Assembly: GCA_030429105.1 (NCBI GenBank)
Contig: JAUIDE010000022.1
Coordinates: 1 to 46,417, forward strand
From: Alphaproteobacteria bacterium
GTDB taxonomy: Bacteria > Pseudomonadota > Alphaproteobacteria > Rhodobacterales > Rhodobacteraceae
Length of the DNA stretch: 46,417 nucleotides
Direction: 5' to 3'
Under the pieces are notes generated by a model. It ran no database searches. It was not told the origin of the DNA and worked only from the letters and a program-made list of their open reading frames with translations. Shown one piece after another: positions 8,431-16,440 of the stretch; the first letter of the stretch is position 1, and each line of letters starts with the position of its first letter. Position numbers and translations under genes: made by a program.

Positions 8431-9293
8431 TGAGCTTCGCCGCGCCCGTCGCGCTCCTCCTGCTCCTGCCGCTCGTCGGCGGAACAGCCTTGTTCTGGCG
8501 GGCGGCGCGGAACGGAGCGGGGCTTCTCCCGGGGGACTGGTCGCGGCTCGTCTCCCCGCCGCTTCGCGCCGCGCTTGCGCGCAAGGTCACAGGGCGGGAC
8601 CGCTCCCGCTTCCTCGCCGCCGCAGCGGCGGCTGGCTGCCTCGTCGTCTCGCTCGCGGAACCGAGGATCGAACGCGCCGAAGGGAACGGATATGCGAACC
8701 TCGCGGGGCGGGCCATCGTGATCGATCTCCCGCCGGGCGCCGACGCCGGCGCCCAGAAGCGGGCCGCCGCCGCCCTTGTCGCCTCGGCCCCGGAATTTCA
8801 GACTGCGCTCGTCGCCGTCTCGGCCGACGCCTTCGACGTGACGCCGACGACCTTCGACCCGGCCACGCTTCGCCGCTATCTCGACGCGCTGTCGCCCGAC
8901 GTGATGCCCACCGCCGGGCGCGACCCGCGCGCGGGCGTGATTCAGGCCGAGGCGGCGCTGGACCGGGCCGGGATCGTCGCCGGGCAGGTCGTGCTCTTTG
9001 TCGCGGCGGAGCCTCCACCGGACAGCGGGCCGCCGCCGGAGCCCCGGACGGATCGGGCCCGCGTGATCGTCGCGCCGGCAGCCGAAGCCGAAGGCTGGGC
9101 GGGGATCGCGCGGACCTGGGGCGCGAGGCTCGTGACGTCCGATGAGCTTGCCTCCGTAGAGACGGCGCTCAGGCGCGCTCGGGAGGACGCCCGCCGCCGT
9201 GTGGATGCTGAGACGGGCGACTCGCTCGCCCCCTGGTTCATCGGCCTCGCCATGCTCTTCTGGCTGGGCCTCTTCCGCCGCCGCAGCGCCTGA
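8427..9293 (+). CDS. VWA-like membrane protein with degenerate MIDAS (MxaL position)
   Basis: This 288-residue protein has the same plan as its upstream neighbour: N-terminal hydrophobic segments (about 5-24 and 63-78), a VWA-like domain and a C-terminal helix (about 266-282). The metal site is lost. Where DxSxS is expected the sequence reads D100-L-P-P-G. It probably arose as a paralogue with a structural role in the same complex, comparable by position to MxaL or BatB. The start was set at the ATG overlapping the previous stop (ATGA); an ATG 18 bases upstream (8409) and one at 8430 are alternatives. The end overlaps the next start (TGATG). Confidence 0.78.
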   Translation: MMSFAAPVALLLLLPLVGGTALFWRAARNGAGLLPGDWSRLVSPPLRAALARKVTGRDRSRFLAAAAAAGCLVVSLAEPRIERAEGNGYANLAGRAIVIDLPPGADAGAQKRAAAALVASAPEFQTALVAVSADAFDVTPTTFDPATLRRYLDALSPDVMPTAGRDPRAGVIQAEAALDRAGIVAGQVVLFVAAEPPPDSGPPPEPRTDRARVIVAPAAEAEGWAGIARTWGARLVTSDELASVETALRRAREDARRRVDAETGDSLAPWFIGLAMLFWLGLFRRRSA

Positions 9294-10114
9294 TGGCCGC
9301 CCGCATCATCGCCTTCTTCGGAATTCTCGCCATCGCGGCGGCGGCGTCATGGCTGCTTCCCCGCCTCAGCGCTCCGCCCGACCGGCAAAGTCTCGCGCGC
9401 CAGATGCTCGAGGAAGGGCGGTTCGAGGACGCGGCGGCCTTGTTCGACACGCCCGCCTGGCGCGGGGTCGCGGAGCATCGCGCCGGGAGGCACCTCAGGG
9501 CCGTCGGCTCCTTTCTCGAGGAGGAGACGCCGGAGACGATCTATGACGCCGGCGTCGCCTATGCGCGCCTTCACGAATGGGGCGCGGCGCGCGCCGCCTT
9601 CCAGAAGACCCTGCGCCTCGACCCCGGCCATGAGGACGCCCGACATAACCTCGCGGTGATCGAGCGGGCGGAGGCGGCGGAACGTAAACTGCGCGCGGAG
9701 GCCGCCGCGACGGAGGAGCAGGCGGGATGGGAGAGCGGCGATCTCCGGACGGTGGATGCGCCCGGCCCCGCCGAAGGCGAGGAGCGGGCGGGCGCGGCCC
9801 GGTCCGGCGAGATGAAGGCGGCGGAGGCTGAGAGCGACGCCGCCGGCCGGAGCGAGGAACAGGGCGCGGCGGGCTCCGCGCCTCGGGCGGCGGAGCCGCG
9901 CGGCGGCCCCGCTGGCGGCGCGGCGGACGTGGATGCGCCGCCGCTCGAAGGCCTCTCGGCCGCCGCGCTCTCGCTCCGGAGGGAAAGCGCGCAGGCGGCC
10001 GATATTCTTCTGCGGCGGATCGTGGACGACCCGGAGCGCGCGCTCCGGGCGCGGCTCCGCGCGGCGCATGAGCGGCGACTGGAGCGGGAGGGCGCGGCAT
10101 GCGCCGGCTGCTGA
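9293..10114 (+). CDS. Membrane-anchored TPR protein (BatB/BatC-like, MxaK position)
   Basis: This 273-residue protein has an N-terminal membrane anchor (about 5-24), then tetratricopeptide-like helices (about 32-115, including YDAGVAYARLHEWGAARAAF). A long alanine-, glutamate- and glycine-rich stretch without obvious fold follows (about 120-220), then a short helical C-terminal part. TPR proteins occur at this position in Bat operons and in mxa clusters, where they probably help assemble the VWA complex on the periplasmic face. The gene starts 3 bases into the stop of its neighbour (TGATG) and overlaps the next gene by 16 bases. The low-complexity middle may be a flexible linker. Confidence 0.75.
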   Translation: MAARIIAFFGILAIAAAASWLLPRLSAPPDRQSLARQMLEEGRFEDAAALFDTPAWRGVAEHRAGRHLRAVGSFLEEETPETIYDAGVAYARLHEWGAARAAFQKTLRLDPGHEDARHNLAVIERAEAAERKLRAEAAATEEQAGWESGDLRTVDAPGPAEGEERAGAARSGEMKAAEAESDAAGRSEEQGAAGSAPRAAEPRGGPAGGAADVDAPPLEGLSAAALSLRRESAQAADILLRRIVDDPERALRARLRAAHERRLEREGAACAGC

Positions 10115-11415
10115 CCGCGCTCCTCCTCCTTGTCGCAGGCGCCGCGGGCGCGGGCGCGGGCGCGGAGACGACGCTGACCTTCCCGGAGAGGCCGCAACTC
10201 TTCGTCTCCTTCGAGCCTTCCTCCGGGCCGGTGCGTGTGCAGCGGCAGGTCGTCATGCGCATCCGTCTCGTTTCGGCCCGACCCTTCGAGGCGCTTTCGA
10301 TCACGAAGCCCGAAGGCGACGGGAGGGCGGAAATTCTCGAGCTTTCCGCGCCTCGCACGCACGAGGTCCGTTCCTATGCGGCGAACGGGTTCGTCCACGA
10401 AGCAACATACGCCATCTTCCCGCTCCGGAGCGGCCCGCTCCCGGCTCCCTCAGTCCGCGCCGTCGGCCGGGTCTCCGGGCCCGGGGGCGGCGCGACATTC
10501 GACCTCCACGCGCCCGGGCCCACGCTCGACATCCTGCCCGCGCCCGAGGGCTGGACCGAACCATGGTGGATGATCGCAGACGCAGTCGAAATAGACGAGA
10601 GCTGGTCGATCCCTCCCGAGCGATTGCGGAAGGGCGACGTCGTGCGCCGAACGGTAACGCTGAGCGCCCGCGGCGCGCCGGCGGAGAGGATGGCGCCGCC
10701 CGTCCACGGGGCAGCGCGGGGCGTGGAGATCCACGAGGCTGGATCTTCGTCGCGAACGCTGAAGAGCGCCGACGGCTTCACCGGCGTCATCGAGAAGAGC
10801 TGGGACATCGTGATCGGCGATGCGACCGTCGTGAACATCCCGCCCGTCCGCGTTGTCTACTGGGATGCGGCGGCCGACGCGCGGTCGCTTCGGGCCGCCC
10901 GCGCGCTCAGGATCGAGCCGGCGGAGCCGGACCGCGAGGCGCGCGCGCGCGCGCTCATGGCGAAGGCGGAGCAGGAGCATCGTGGCGCGGGCCGGGCGGC
11001 CGTCTTTCTGGCCGTCGCGGCCGCCATGCCGGCGCTCGCGCTCTTGGCGGCGTTCGTGCACGCATGGCTGCCGAGCGGAGCCGATCTCCGGCTCCGCTCC
11101 GCCTGCAAGAGGGCGGGAGGGCCGAAAGACGCGCTGAGGACCATAGAGGCCTGGCGGCGGGAGACGGGACTTCCGGAGAACGGGTGCGAGCCCGTCCGAA
11201 GGCTGGAGGCGGCGCTCTTCGGCGGAGCCGGGGAGAGCGACCCTCGCGACGCAGCGGCGTCGCTCCTCTCCGTCGCGCGGCGCTCCCGACGCACTGCCTT
11301 GATCGGCAGACTCAGATCAGTGGCGGATCGCGTGCTGGGGCCGGCGCAGGCGCTTACTCTCAGGCGCGAACAATCGGCCAAGAGTTCATTGCCTAACCGG
11401 AGCGACTCGCGTTAA
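10099..11415 (+). CDS. BatD-like periplasmic protein with membrane anchor
   Basis: This 438-residue protein has a signal peptide (about 1-22, cleavage near AGA-ET), an extended periplasmic region of beta-rich BatD-like domains (about 25-285), one membrane helix (about 294-314) and a short cytoplasmic tail. BatD proteins close MoxR/Bat operons and are thought to act with the VWA and TPR proteins. The calcium-insertion protein MxaA occupies a similar role in mxa clusters, but I cannot tell which is the closer relative. The stop is followed by an 81-base gap before the Rieske gene, the first real gap in this operon, so an internal promoter is possible there. Confidence 0.72.
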   Translation: MRRLLTALLLLVAGAAGAGAGAETTLTFPERPQLFVSFEPSSGPVRVQRQVVMRIRLVSARPFEALSITKPEGDGRAEILELSAPRTHEVRSYAANGFVHEATYAIFPLRSGPLPAPSVRAVGRVSGPGGGATFDLHAPGPTLDILPAPEGWTEPWWMIADAVEIDESWSIPPERLRKGDVVRRTVTLSARGAPAERMAPPVHGAARGVEIHEAGSSSRTLKSADGFTGVIEKSWDIVIGDATVVNIPPVRVVYWDAAADARSLRAARALRIEPAEPDREARARALMAKAEQEHRGAGRAAVFLAVAAAMPALALLAAFVHAWLPSGADLRLRSACKRAGGPKDALRTIEAWRRETGLPENGCEPVRRLEAALFGGAGESDPRDAAASLLSVARRSRRTALIGRLRSVADRVLGPAQALTLRREQSAKSSLPNRSDSR

Positions 11416-11496
11416 CGTGACATCACGTCGCGGCTTTGATCGCGGAACGTGCATTGCGGACCGGGCGAAAACAGCCCGGCCGGGGATGGAGGAAAC

Positions 11497-12111
11497 ATGG
11501 CCAAACATGGTTCGCCGCCGTGCGACGGCGCGGCGAGTGGCGCATCCACCCACCGCCGGGCCCTGATCGTAGGCGGCGCCGCGCTGGCGGCGGGCTTCGC
11601 CGGCTCCGGCGAGACAGCCGCCGCCGCCGGCGCCGATCCTTCGAAACTTGAGGTTCAGCCCGGCGACTTTCTCGAGATCGTGCGGGGCCCCCGCAAGGGC
11701 GAGCGGGTCCGCGCCGATGCGCTGGAGATCGGCGCCGCGCCGTTCGAGTGCTTCCCGGTCGATCCCGCGACGGGGACGGTCCGGCGCGGACACAGGCTGA
11801 ACCGCATGCTCGTTCTCAGGCTCGACCCTTCGGAGCTGTCCGACGCGACAGTCGCCAATGCGGCCGACGGCGCGCTCGTCTTCTCGGCGATCTGCACGCA
11901 CAAGGGCTGCACCATCAAGTCGTGGATGGCGGAGGAGCGCAATCTCCGCTGCCACTGCCATCTTTCGCAGTTTGACGCGCGCTCGGCCGGCGATGTCCGG
12001 AATGGCCCGGCGAAGCATCAGCTGCCAATGGTTCCCCTCGCGCTCGACGCCGAGGGGTTCGTGGTCGCCGCCGGAGGCTTCACGTCAGCGCCCGGAGGAA
12101 AGACGAAGTAG
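11497..12111 (+). CDS. Twin-arginine-exported Rieske [2Fe-2S] protein
   Basis: This 204-residue periplasmic protein carries a Rieske iron-sulfur cluster. Box 1 is C133-T-H135-K-G-C138 and box 2 C152-H-C154-H155. C133, H135, C152 and H155 are the expected cluster ligands, and C138/C154 the expected disulfide. The N terminus (HRRALIVGG from about 19, then a hydrophobic stretch) looks like a twin-arginine signal, as expected for a protein folded around its cofactor before export. A GGAGG lies shortly before the ATG at 11497. The gene sits just before the PQQ dehydrogenase, where a cytochrome c gene is usually found, so it may accept electrons from that enzyme; this is inference. Confidence 0.88.
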   Translation: MAKHGSPPCDGAASGASTHRRALIVGGAALAAGFAGSGETAAAAGADPSKLEVQPGDFLEIVRGPRKGERVRADALEIGAAPFECFPVDPATGTVRRGHRLNRMLVLRLDPSELSDATVANAADGALVFSAICTHKGCTIKSWMAEERNLRCHCHLSQFDARSAGDVRNGPAKHQLPMVPLALDAEGFVVAAGGFTSAPGGKTK

Positions 12112-12177
12112 GGGCTCGTCCCGCAACGGGGGGCGGCGGAGATCGGCCCTCGCAAAAAAGAACAAACGGAGGAAGAC

Positions 12178-13932
12178 ATGTTGAGACTCGCTACGGCCTT
12201 CGCAGCTCTGGCGATAGGCGGTCTGGGCGCAGCCCACGCCAACCCGCTCGACAACTACAACCCGGTAACCGACGCCCGCCTCGCGAACCCTGAGCCGCAG
12301 AACTGGCTGAACTGGCGCGGCAACTACGAGGGCTGGGGCCACAGCCCGCTCTCGCAGATCAACGCCGACAACGTGGGCGACCTCGTCCCTGTCTGGTCGT
12401 TTTCGACCGGCGTGACGGAAGGCCACCAGGCGCCGCCAATGGTCAATGACGGGGTCATGTACATCACGACGCCCGGCAACCAGCTGATCGCGCTCGACGC
12501 CGCGAAGGGCCATGAACTCTGGCGCTATGTCCGCTCACTGCCGGACGATCTCTTCCAGCTGCATCCGACCAACCGCGGGCCCGCCCTCTACGGCGACAAG
12601 CTCTACATGGCGACGCTTGACGCCGGCGTCGTGGCGCTCGACGCCAAGACAGGCGAAGTGGTCTGGGACGTCGCGGTCGGCGACTATACGGACGGCTACT
12701 ACAGCACGCTCGCGGCCGTCGCCGCGAAGGGCAAGATCATCACCGGCGTCTCCGGCGGCGAGTTCGGCATCCGCGGCTACATCGTCGCGCTCGACGCAGA
12801 AACCGGCGAGGAAGCCTGGCGCACCTACACGATCCCGGCGCCGGGCGAGCCAGGGCACGAGACCTGGCAGGGCGAGAGCTGGAAGACCGGCGGCGGCTCC
12901 GTCTGGATGGCGCCGAACTATGACGCCGAGGCGGGGCTGCTCTATGTCGGCACCGGCAATGGCGGGCCCTGGATGCCCGACACCCGGCCGGGCGACAACC
13001 TCTACACCACCTCCGTCATCGCCGTGGACATCGAGACCGGCGAGATCAAGGGCCATCACCAGTATCACTGGAACGACGCCTGGGACTGGGACGAAGTTTC
13101 CGCCCCCCTGCTGATGGACATCGAACGGGACGGCAAGCAGGTGAAGGGCCTGGTCCATGCCGGCCGCAACGGCTACATCTGGTCGATGGAGCGGACGGCG
13201 GAAGGGCCGATCAACTTCGTCGCGGCGGACAAGTTCGTGCGGCAGGACGTGTTCGAGTCGATCGACCCGGAGACGGGCCGGCCGAGCTATGTCGAGGCGA
13301 AGACCCCCGGCACGAACAAGACCGTGACCTTCTGCCCGAGCCTCTGGGGCGGGAAGGACTGGCCGACCGAGGCCTACAGCCCGGACACCGGCCTCTTCTA
13401 CATCCCGGCGCATGAGAACCTCTGCTCGGAACTCGGCGGCGTGCCGATGGAGGAGCGGGAACCGGGCGAGCTCTATATCGGCATTCCGATCGACGTGATC
13501 CTGTCCTCGCTCCGCTTCGCGGAGGGGATCGACACCTCGAAGCCCGTGCCGATCGGCAAGCTCCAGGCCTGGGACATGAACACCGGCGAGAAGAAGTGGG
13601 AGCACAGCTTCAACGATACGCCGTTCTGGGGCCCGCTGATGACGACGGGGGGCAACCTCCTCTTCACCGGCGGCACGAACGACCGGATGTTCCGCGCCTT
13701 CAACGCCTCCACCGGCGACATGCTCTGGGAGTATCCGACGAACTCCGGCGTCACCGGGGCTCCGTCTTCCTTTGAGGTGGACGGCGTCCAGTACATCGCC
13801 GTCCAGTCGGGCTGGGGCGTGGACGCGGAGCGGATGCAAGGCCTGCTGAAGGGCATGCTGCCGGAGGGCCGCGTGCCGAACGTTCCGCAGGGCGGCGTCG
13901 TCTGGGTCTTCGCCCTGAAGGACCGGGGGTGA
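12178..13932 (+). CDS. PQQ-dependent alcohol dehydrogenase (methanol/ethanol family), lanthanide-type signature
   Basis: This 584-residue periplasmic eight-bladed propeller enzyme oxidises an alcohol using PQQ. It has a signal peptide (1-21). Expected PQQ/metal residues are E195 (SGGEFGIRG), N261 (GTGNGG) and catalytic D303. A further aspartate, D305 in AWDWD, sits two residues after the catalytic one, which is the mark of lanthanide-dependent XoxF-like enzymes. The vicinal Cys-Cys of MxaF, XoxF and ExaA is absent: Q127-L128 stand in its place before HPTNRG. C386 and C416 match the second disulfide of methanol dehydrogenase. There is no C-terminal haem domain (no CxxCH). GGAGG precedes the ATG. 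The substrate is unknown. Confidence 0.93.
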   Translation: MLRLATAFAALAIGGLGAAHANPLDNYNPVTDARLANPEPQNWLNWRGNYEGWGHSPLSQINADNVGDLVPVWSFSTGVTEGHQAPPMVNDGVMYITTPGNQLIALDAAKGHELWRYVRSLPDDLFQLHPTNRGPALYGDKLYMATLDAGVVALDAKTGEVVWDVAVGDYTDGYYSTLAAVAAKGKIITGVSGGEFGIRGYIVALDAETGEEAWRTYTIPAPGEPGHETWQGESWKTGGGSVWMAPNYDAEAGLLYVGTGNGGPWMPDTRPGDNLYTTSVIAVDIETGEIKGHHQYHWNDAWDWDEVSAPLLMDIERDGKQVKGLVHAGRNGYIWSMERTAEGPINFVAADKFVRQDVFESIDPETGRPSYVEAKTPGTNKTVTFCPSLWGGKDWPTEAYSPDTGLFYIPAHENLCSELGGVPMEEREPGELYIGIPIDVILSSLRFAEGIDTSKPVPIGKLQAWDMNTGEKKWEHSFNDTPFWGPLMTTGGNLLFTGGTNDRMFRAFNASTGDMLWEYPTNSGVTGAPSSFEVDGVQYIAVQSGWGVDAERMQGLLKGMLPEGRVPNVPQGGVVWVFALKDRG

Positions 13933-13934
13933 GC

Positions 13935-14441
13935 ATGGCTCGGCGTTCACTGCGCCGGGCCGCCGGGGGGCGCTTAGCCCCCCGGCTTCTCGCGGCGGGC
14001 CTTGTCGCAGTGGGGCTGGGCTCGGCGGCTCCGGCATCGGCCGCGGCCGGCGACCTGCCGAAGGACCCGGATGCGCTCGTCAAGGTGATCGGCGACGCGA
14101 TCGCCGCGAAGGACTATGCGGCCTTCGAGGAGCTCGTCTATTGGGAAGGCGCCGGGAAGATCAAGCGCAACATCGTCCGTTTCGAGCTCAACCGCGGCCT
14201 CGGCCGGAAGGTCCGCTCGATCACGTTCGAGCCCTTTCCGGAGAACGGCATGGCCGGCGTTCTGGCCACCGGCAAGCTCGAGCCGAACATGGAGGTCACC
14301 AACCGCGTGCGGGTGATCTACGACGAGCCGGACGTGCCCTCCACCGGCAAGCCGCCCACGGCCGTGTTTCTCGTGGGCAAGATTGACGAGGAATACCGGA
14401 TCGGCCTCGTGAACCGGAAGCGGATACCGGACGACGACTGA
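13935..14441 (+). CDS. Periplasmic protein of unknown function, last gene of the PQQ dehydrogenase operon
   Basis: I do not recognise this 168-residue protein. It has an arginine-rich N terminus and signal sequence (cleavage near 36, ASA-AA) and a mature part of about 130 residues with alternating helix and strand, rather like small NTF2-type folds (helical DPDALVKVIGDAIAAKDYAA, then beta-rich segments). It has no cysteine, so it is not a cytochrome c or iron-sulfur protein. It starts 2 bases after the dehydrogenase stop, with a run of G at 13925-13929 as ribosome site; a GTG at 13929 is an alternative start. It may be a dehydrogenase partner or chaperone (inference). Confidence 0.72.
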   Translation: MARRSLRRAAGGRLAPRLLAAGLVAVGLGSAAPASAAAGDLPKDPDALVKVIGDAIAAKDYAAFEELVYWEGAGKIKRNIVRFELNRGLGRKVRSITFEPFPENGMAGVLATGKLEPNMEVTNRVRVIYDEPDVPSTGKPPTAVFLVGKIDEEYRIGLVNRKRIPDDD

Positions 14442-14462
14442 ACGCGCTCCGCGGCCAGGATG

Positions 14463-14494
14463 ACGGGCGCTCCGGCTTTCGGAGCGCCCGTTTT
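14463..14494 (+). terminator. Strong rho-independent terminator of the PQQ dehydrogenase operon
   Basis: A perfect 12-base-pair stem (14463-14474 with 14480-14491) with a GCTTT loop is followed by TTTT. It directly precedes the end of the convergent metalloprotease gene, so it ends the plus-strand operon. In the other direction there is no T-run. Confidence 0.9.
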
Positions 14495-15699
14495 CAATAG
14501 GCCTGCCCGAACCAGTACCAAGGTTCGAACCCGCCGCCCGCCGCACCGCGCAGCACGATCACCGTCCCCGCGCCCGGAGCCGCCGCGTCGGCCGCCGGGG
14601 CGCCGCGAATGCGATCAGGCGATCCGTCCCCGTCAAGATCGGCGTCCAGCGTCGGTCCGGCCTCGCCGAGAAGGCCGGCGGGGAAGCCGGGCGCGCCCGC
14701 GGACGGCGCCTGCCCGGCGAGCGCCTCCAGCCCGGGGCGGGACGCTGCGACGGCGCCGAGCGGGCGCGCCGCCTTCCGGGCAAGCGAGAAGCCGTAAGCG
14801 CCACCGGTCTCCGCAAAGGCCGTGAGCCGCCGGGCGCTCTCCCCCGCGACGAGCGCCGCGCCGAAGCCCCGCGCGCCCGCCGGCGCGTCGAGCCGGAGCC
14901 AAGGGCGGAACCCTCGCACGGAATGACCGCGATAGAGGAACACCGCCCCTGATCCGCCATCCTTCCCCGGCGCGCCGACCGCCAGGTCCATCTCCCCGTC
15001 GCCGTCGAGATCATGGAGAAGCAGCGCCGCGCCGAACCTGTCTCCGGTCTCGTCGCGGCCGAGAATGTTGTCCGGATGCGAGCCGTAGACGGAGACGAGC
15101 CCGAAGATGTCGAGCGCGCTCAGTTCCGGCAAACCCCGGCTGAAGGCGACGCCCGCCTCCGCAACGCAGGCGACCATGATCGAGTCCGGGTCGAACGGGG
15201 TCAGCGGCGCGTCCGTCTCTACATATCGCCGGCCATCCGGCCCGATATGGCCGCAACGCTCCGGCTCGGGGGCGTCCGCGCGGGCGTATTCATGCCCGAA
15301 GCCGAGCGCGTGCCCGAATTCATGCACCGGCGCCTTGATGTTGAGCGAGAGCGCGGCGAGGCTCCACAGCACCGGCAGGCGGACGCCGCGCGGCGTTCCA
15401 TCCAGCTCCCTGCCCCTGCCCGCTGCGCTCGGATGCGAATTCTCGAGCGAAATGCGCACGCCGGGGGACTCCTCCGCACAAGGGCCCCAGCCGGTGAAAA
15501 CGACCGCGCTCTCACGCTCCCAGGTTCCGGCGACGGCGTTGCGGATCATCTCGCGCTCCTGCCGGTGCTCGCGCTGCGGATTTTCCCAGCAGACCGGAAT
15601 TTCCGGGCTATCCCAGGCCGACCCGGCCTTCATTGTCAGCGCGTCGGCGGCCGACGGCGCCGCGAGGGCCAAGACGGCGGCGGCGATCCATGCTTTCAT
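14494..15699 (-). CDS. Secreted zinc metalloprotease-like protein with FG-GAP-like repeats
   Basis: This 401-residue exported protein has a signal peptide (about 1-20), a matrixin/M10-like metalloprotease domain and a C-terminal FG-GAP-type region. The zinc motif is HEFGHALGFGHE (H126, E127, H130, H136). Calcium-binding repeats DLDGDGEMDLAVGAP (about 229) and DADLDGDGSPDRIRGAP (about 350) mark integrin-like blades. The family degrades extracellular proteins or handles surface polymers; no substrate can be named. It lies at the 3' end of the transporter operon on the minus strand, 51 bases after the ATPase gene, with its own GGAG ribosome site. A link to PQQ metabolism is not evident. Confidence 0.8.
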   Translation of the reverse strand: MKAWIAAAVLALAAPSAADALTMKAGSAWDSPEIPVCWENPQREHRQEREMIRNAVAGTWERESAVVFTGWGPCAEESPGVRISLENSHPSAAGRGRELDGTPRGVRLPVLWSLAALSLNIKAPVHEFGHALGFGHEYARADAPEPERCGHIGPDGRRYVETDAPLTPFDPDSIMVACVAEAGVAFSRGLPELSALDIFGLVSVYGSHPDNILGRDETGDRFGAALLLHDLDGDGEMDLAVGAPGKDGGSGAVFLYRGHSVRGFRPWLRLDAPAGARGFGAALVAGESARRLTAFAETGGAYGFSLARKAARPLGAVAASRPGLEALAGQAPSAGAPGFPAGLLGEAGPTLDADLDGDGSPDRIRGAPAADAAAPGAGTVIVLRGAAGGGFEPWYWFGQAY

Positions 15700-15750
15700 C
15701 CCGTCTCCTTCAGGCAGACCCGATGCGATATGGCGCCTGAAAGGCGGGCG

Positions 15751-16440
15751 TCACCCGCCCTCCGCGAAAAGACGGCGATGCGCCGCCTCCACCGCCTCCG
15801 GATCCCGCCGCGCCTTCCGGTCGAGCGGCGAGGGGCGATCCCCCGTCAGTCGCGCCGGACGGCCGCCGAGCTCCAGCACCCGATCCGCCAGCGCCAGCGC
15901 CTCGCGGCGGTCATGCGTCGAGATCAGGGCTGTCGCGCCTGTCCTGTCGAGCACCGCGACGAGAAGGCGCCGCATCGCCGCCGCGCCCTCCGGGTCGAGC
16001 GAGACGAGCGGCTCGTCGAGGATCAGCAGAGAAGGCTCCACCGCGAGCGCCCGCGCCAGCGCCGCGCGCCGCTGCATGCCGAGGGAGACGCGCTCGGGGT
16101 GAAGGTCCGCCGCATCCGCCAGTCCCATCTCCGCCAGCAGCGCCCGCGCCCGATCCATGCCGCCCGAGCCCGGAGGCAGCGCGACATTCTCCGCCAGCGT
16201 CCGCCACGGGAGGAGCCGCGGCGTCTGGAACACCATCGCGACCCGCCCCGGCGGTCGCCCTACCCTCCCGTCGAATTCGCCGCCGAAGCCGGCGATCAGG
16301 GAAAGCAGCGTGCTCTTGCCGACGCCCGAAGGCCCGATCAGCGCCGCCCGCTCCCCCGGCGCGAGCGTGAAGACGATTTCGCCCAGCACCCCGGCCCCGG
16401 AGAAGGCCTTGCGCCGGATCGCCACGGACAGCCCGCTCAT
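15751..16440 (-). CDS. ABC importer ATP-binding protein (TauB/SsuB/NrtD family)
   Basis: This 229-residue ATPase energises the nitrate/taurine-like importer encoded upstream. Walker A GPSGVGKS, signature LGMQRRAALARAL (a changed LSGGQ) and Walker B LLILDEP are all visible, followed by ISTHDRREAL. The signature motif departs from consensus (SLGMQ), which is unusual but seen in this family. I set the start at the ATG overlapping the permease stop (ATGA at 16437-16440); a start 30 bases upstream would lie inside the permease gene. It is one of three consecutive genes of the importer. Confidence 0.87.
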   Translation of the reverse strand: MSGLSVAIRRKAFSGAGVLGEIVFTLAPGERAALIGPSGVGKSTLLSLIAGFGGEFDGRVGRPPGRVAMVFQTPRLLPWRTLAENVALPPGSGGMDRARALLAEMGLADAADLHPERVSLGMQRRAALARALAVEPSLLILDEPLVSLDPEGAAAMRRLLVAVLDRTGATALISTHDRREALALADRVLELGGRPARLTGDRPSPLDRKARRDPEAVEAAHRRLFAEGG

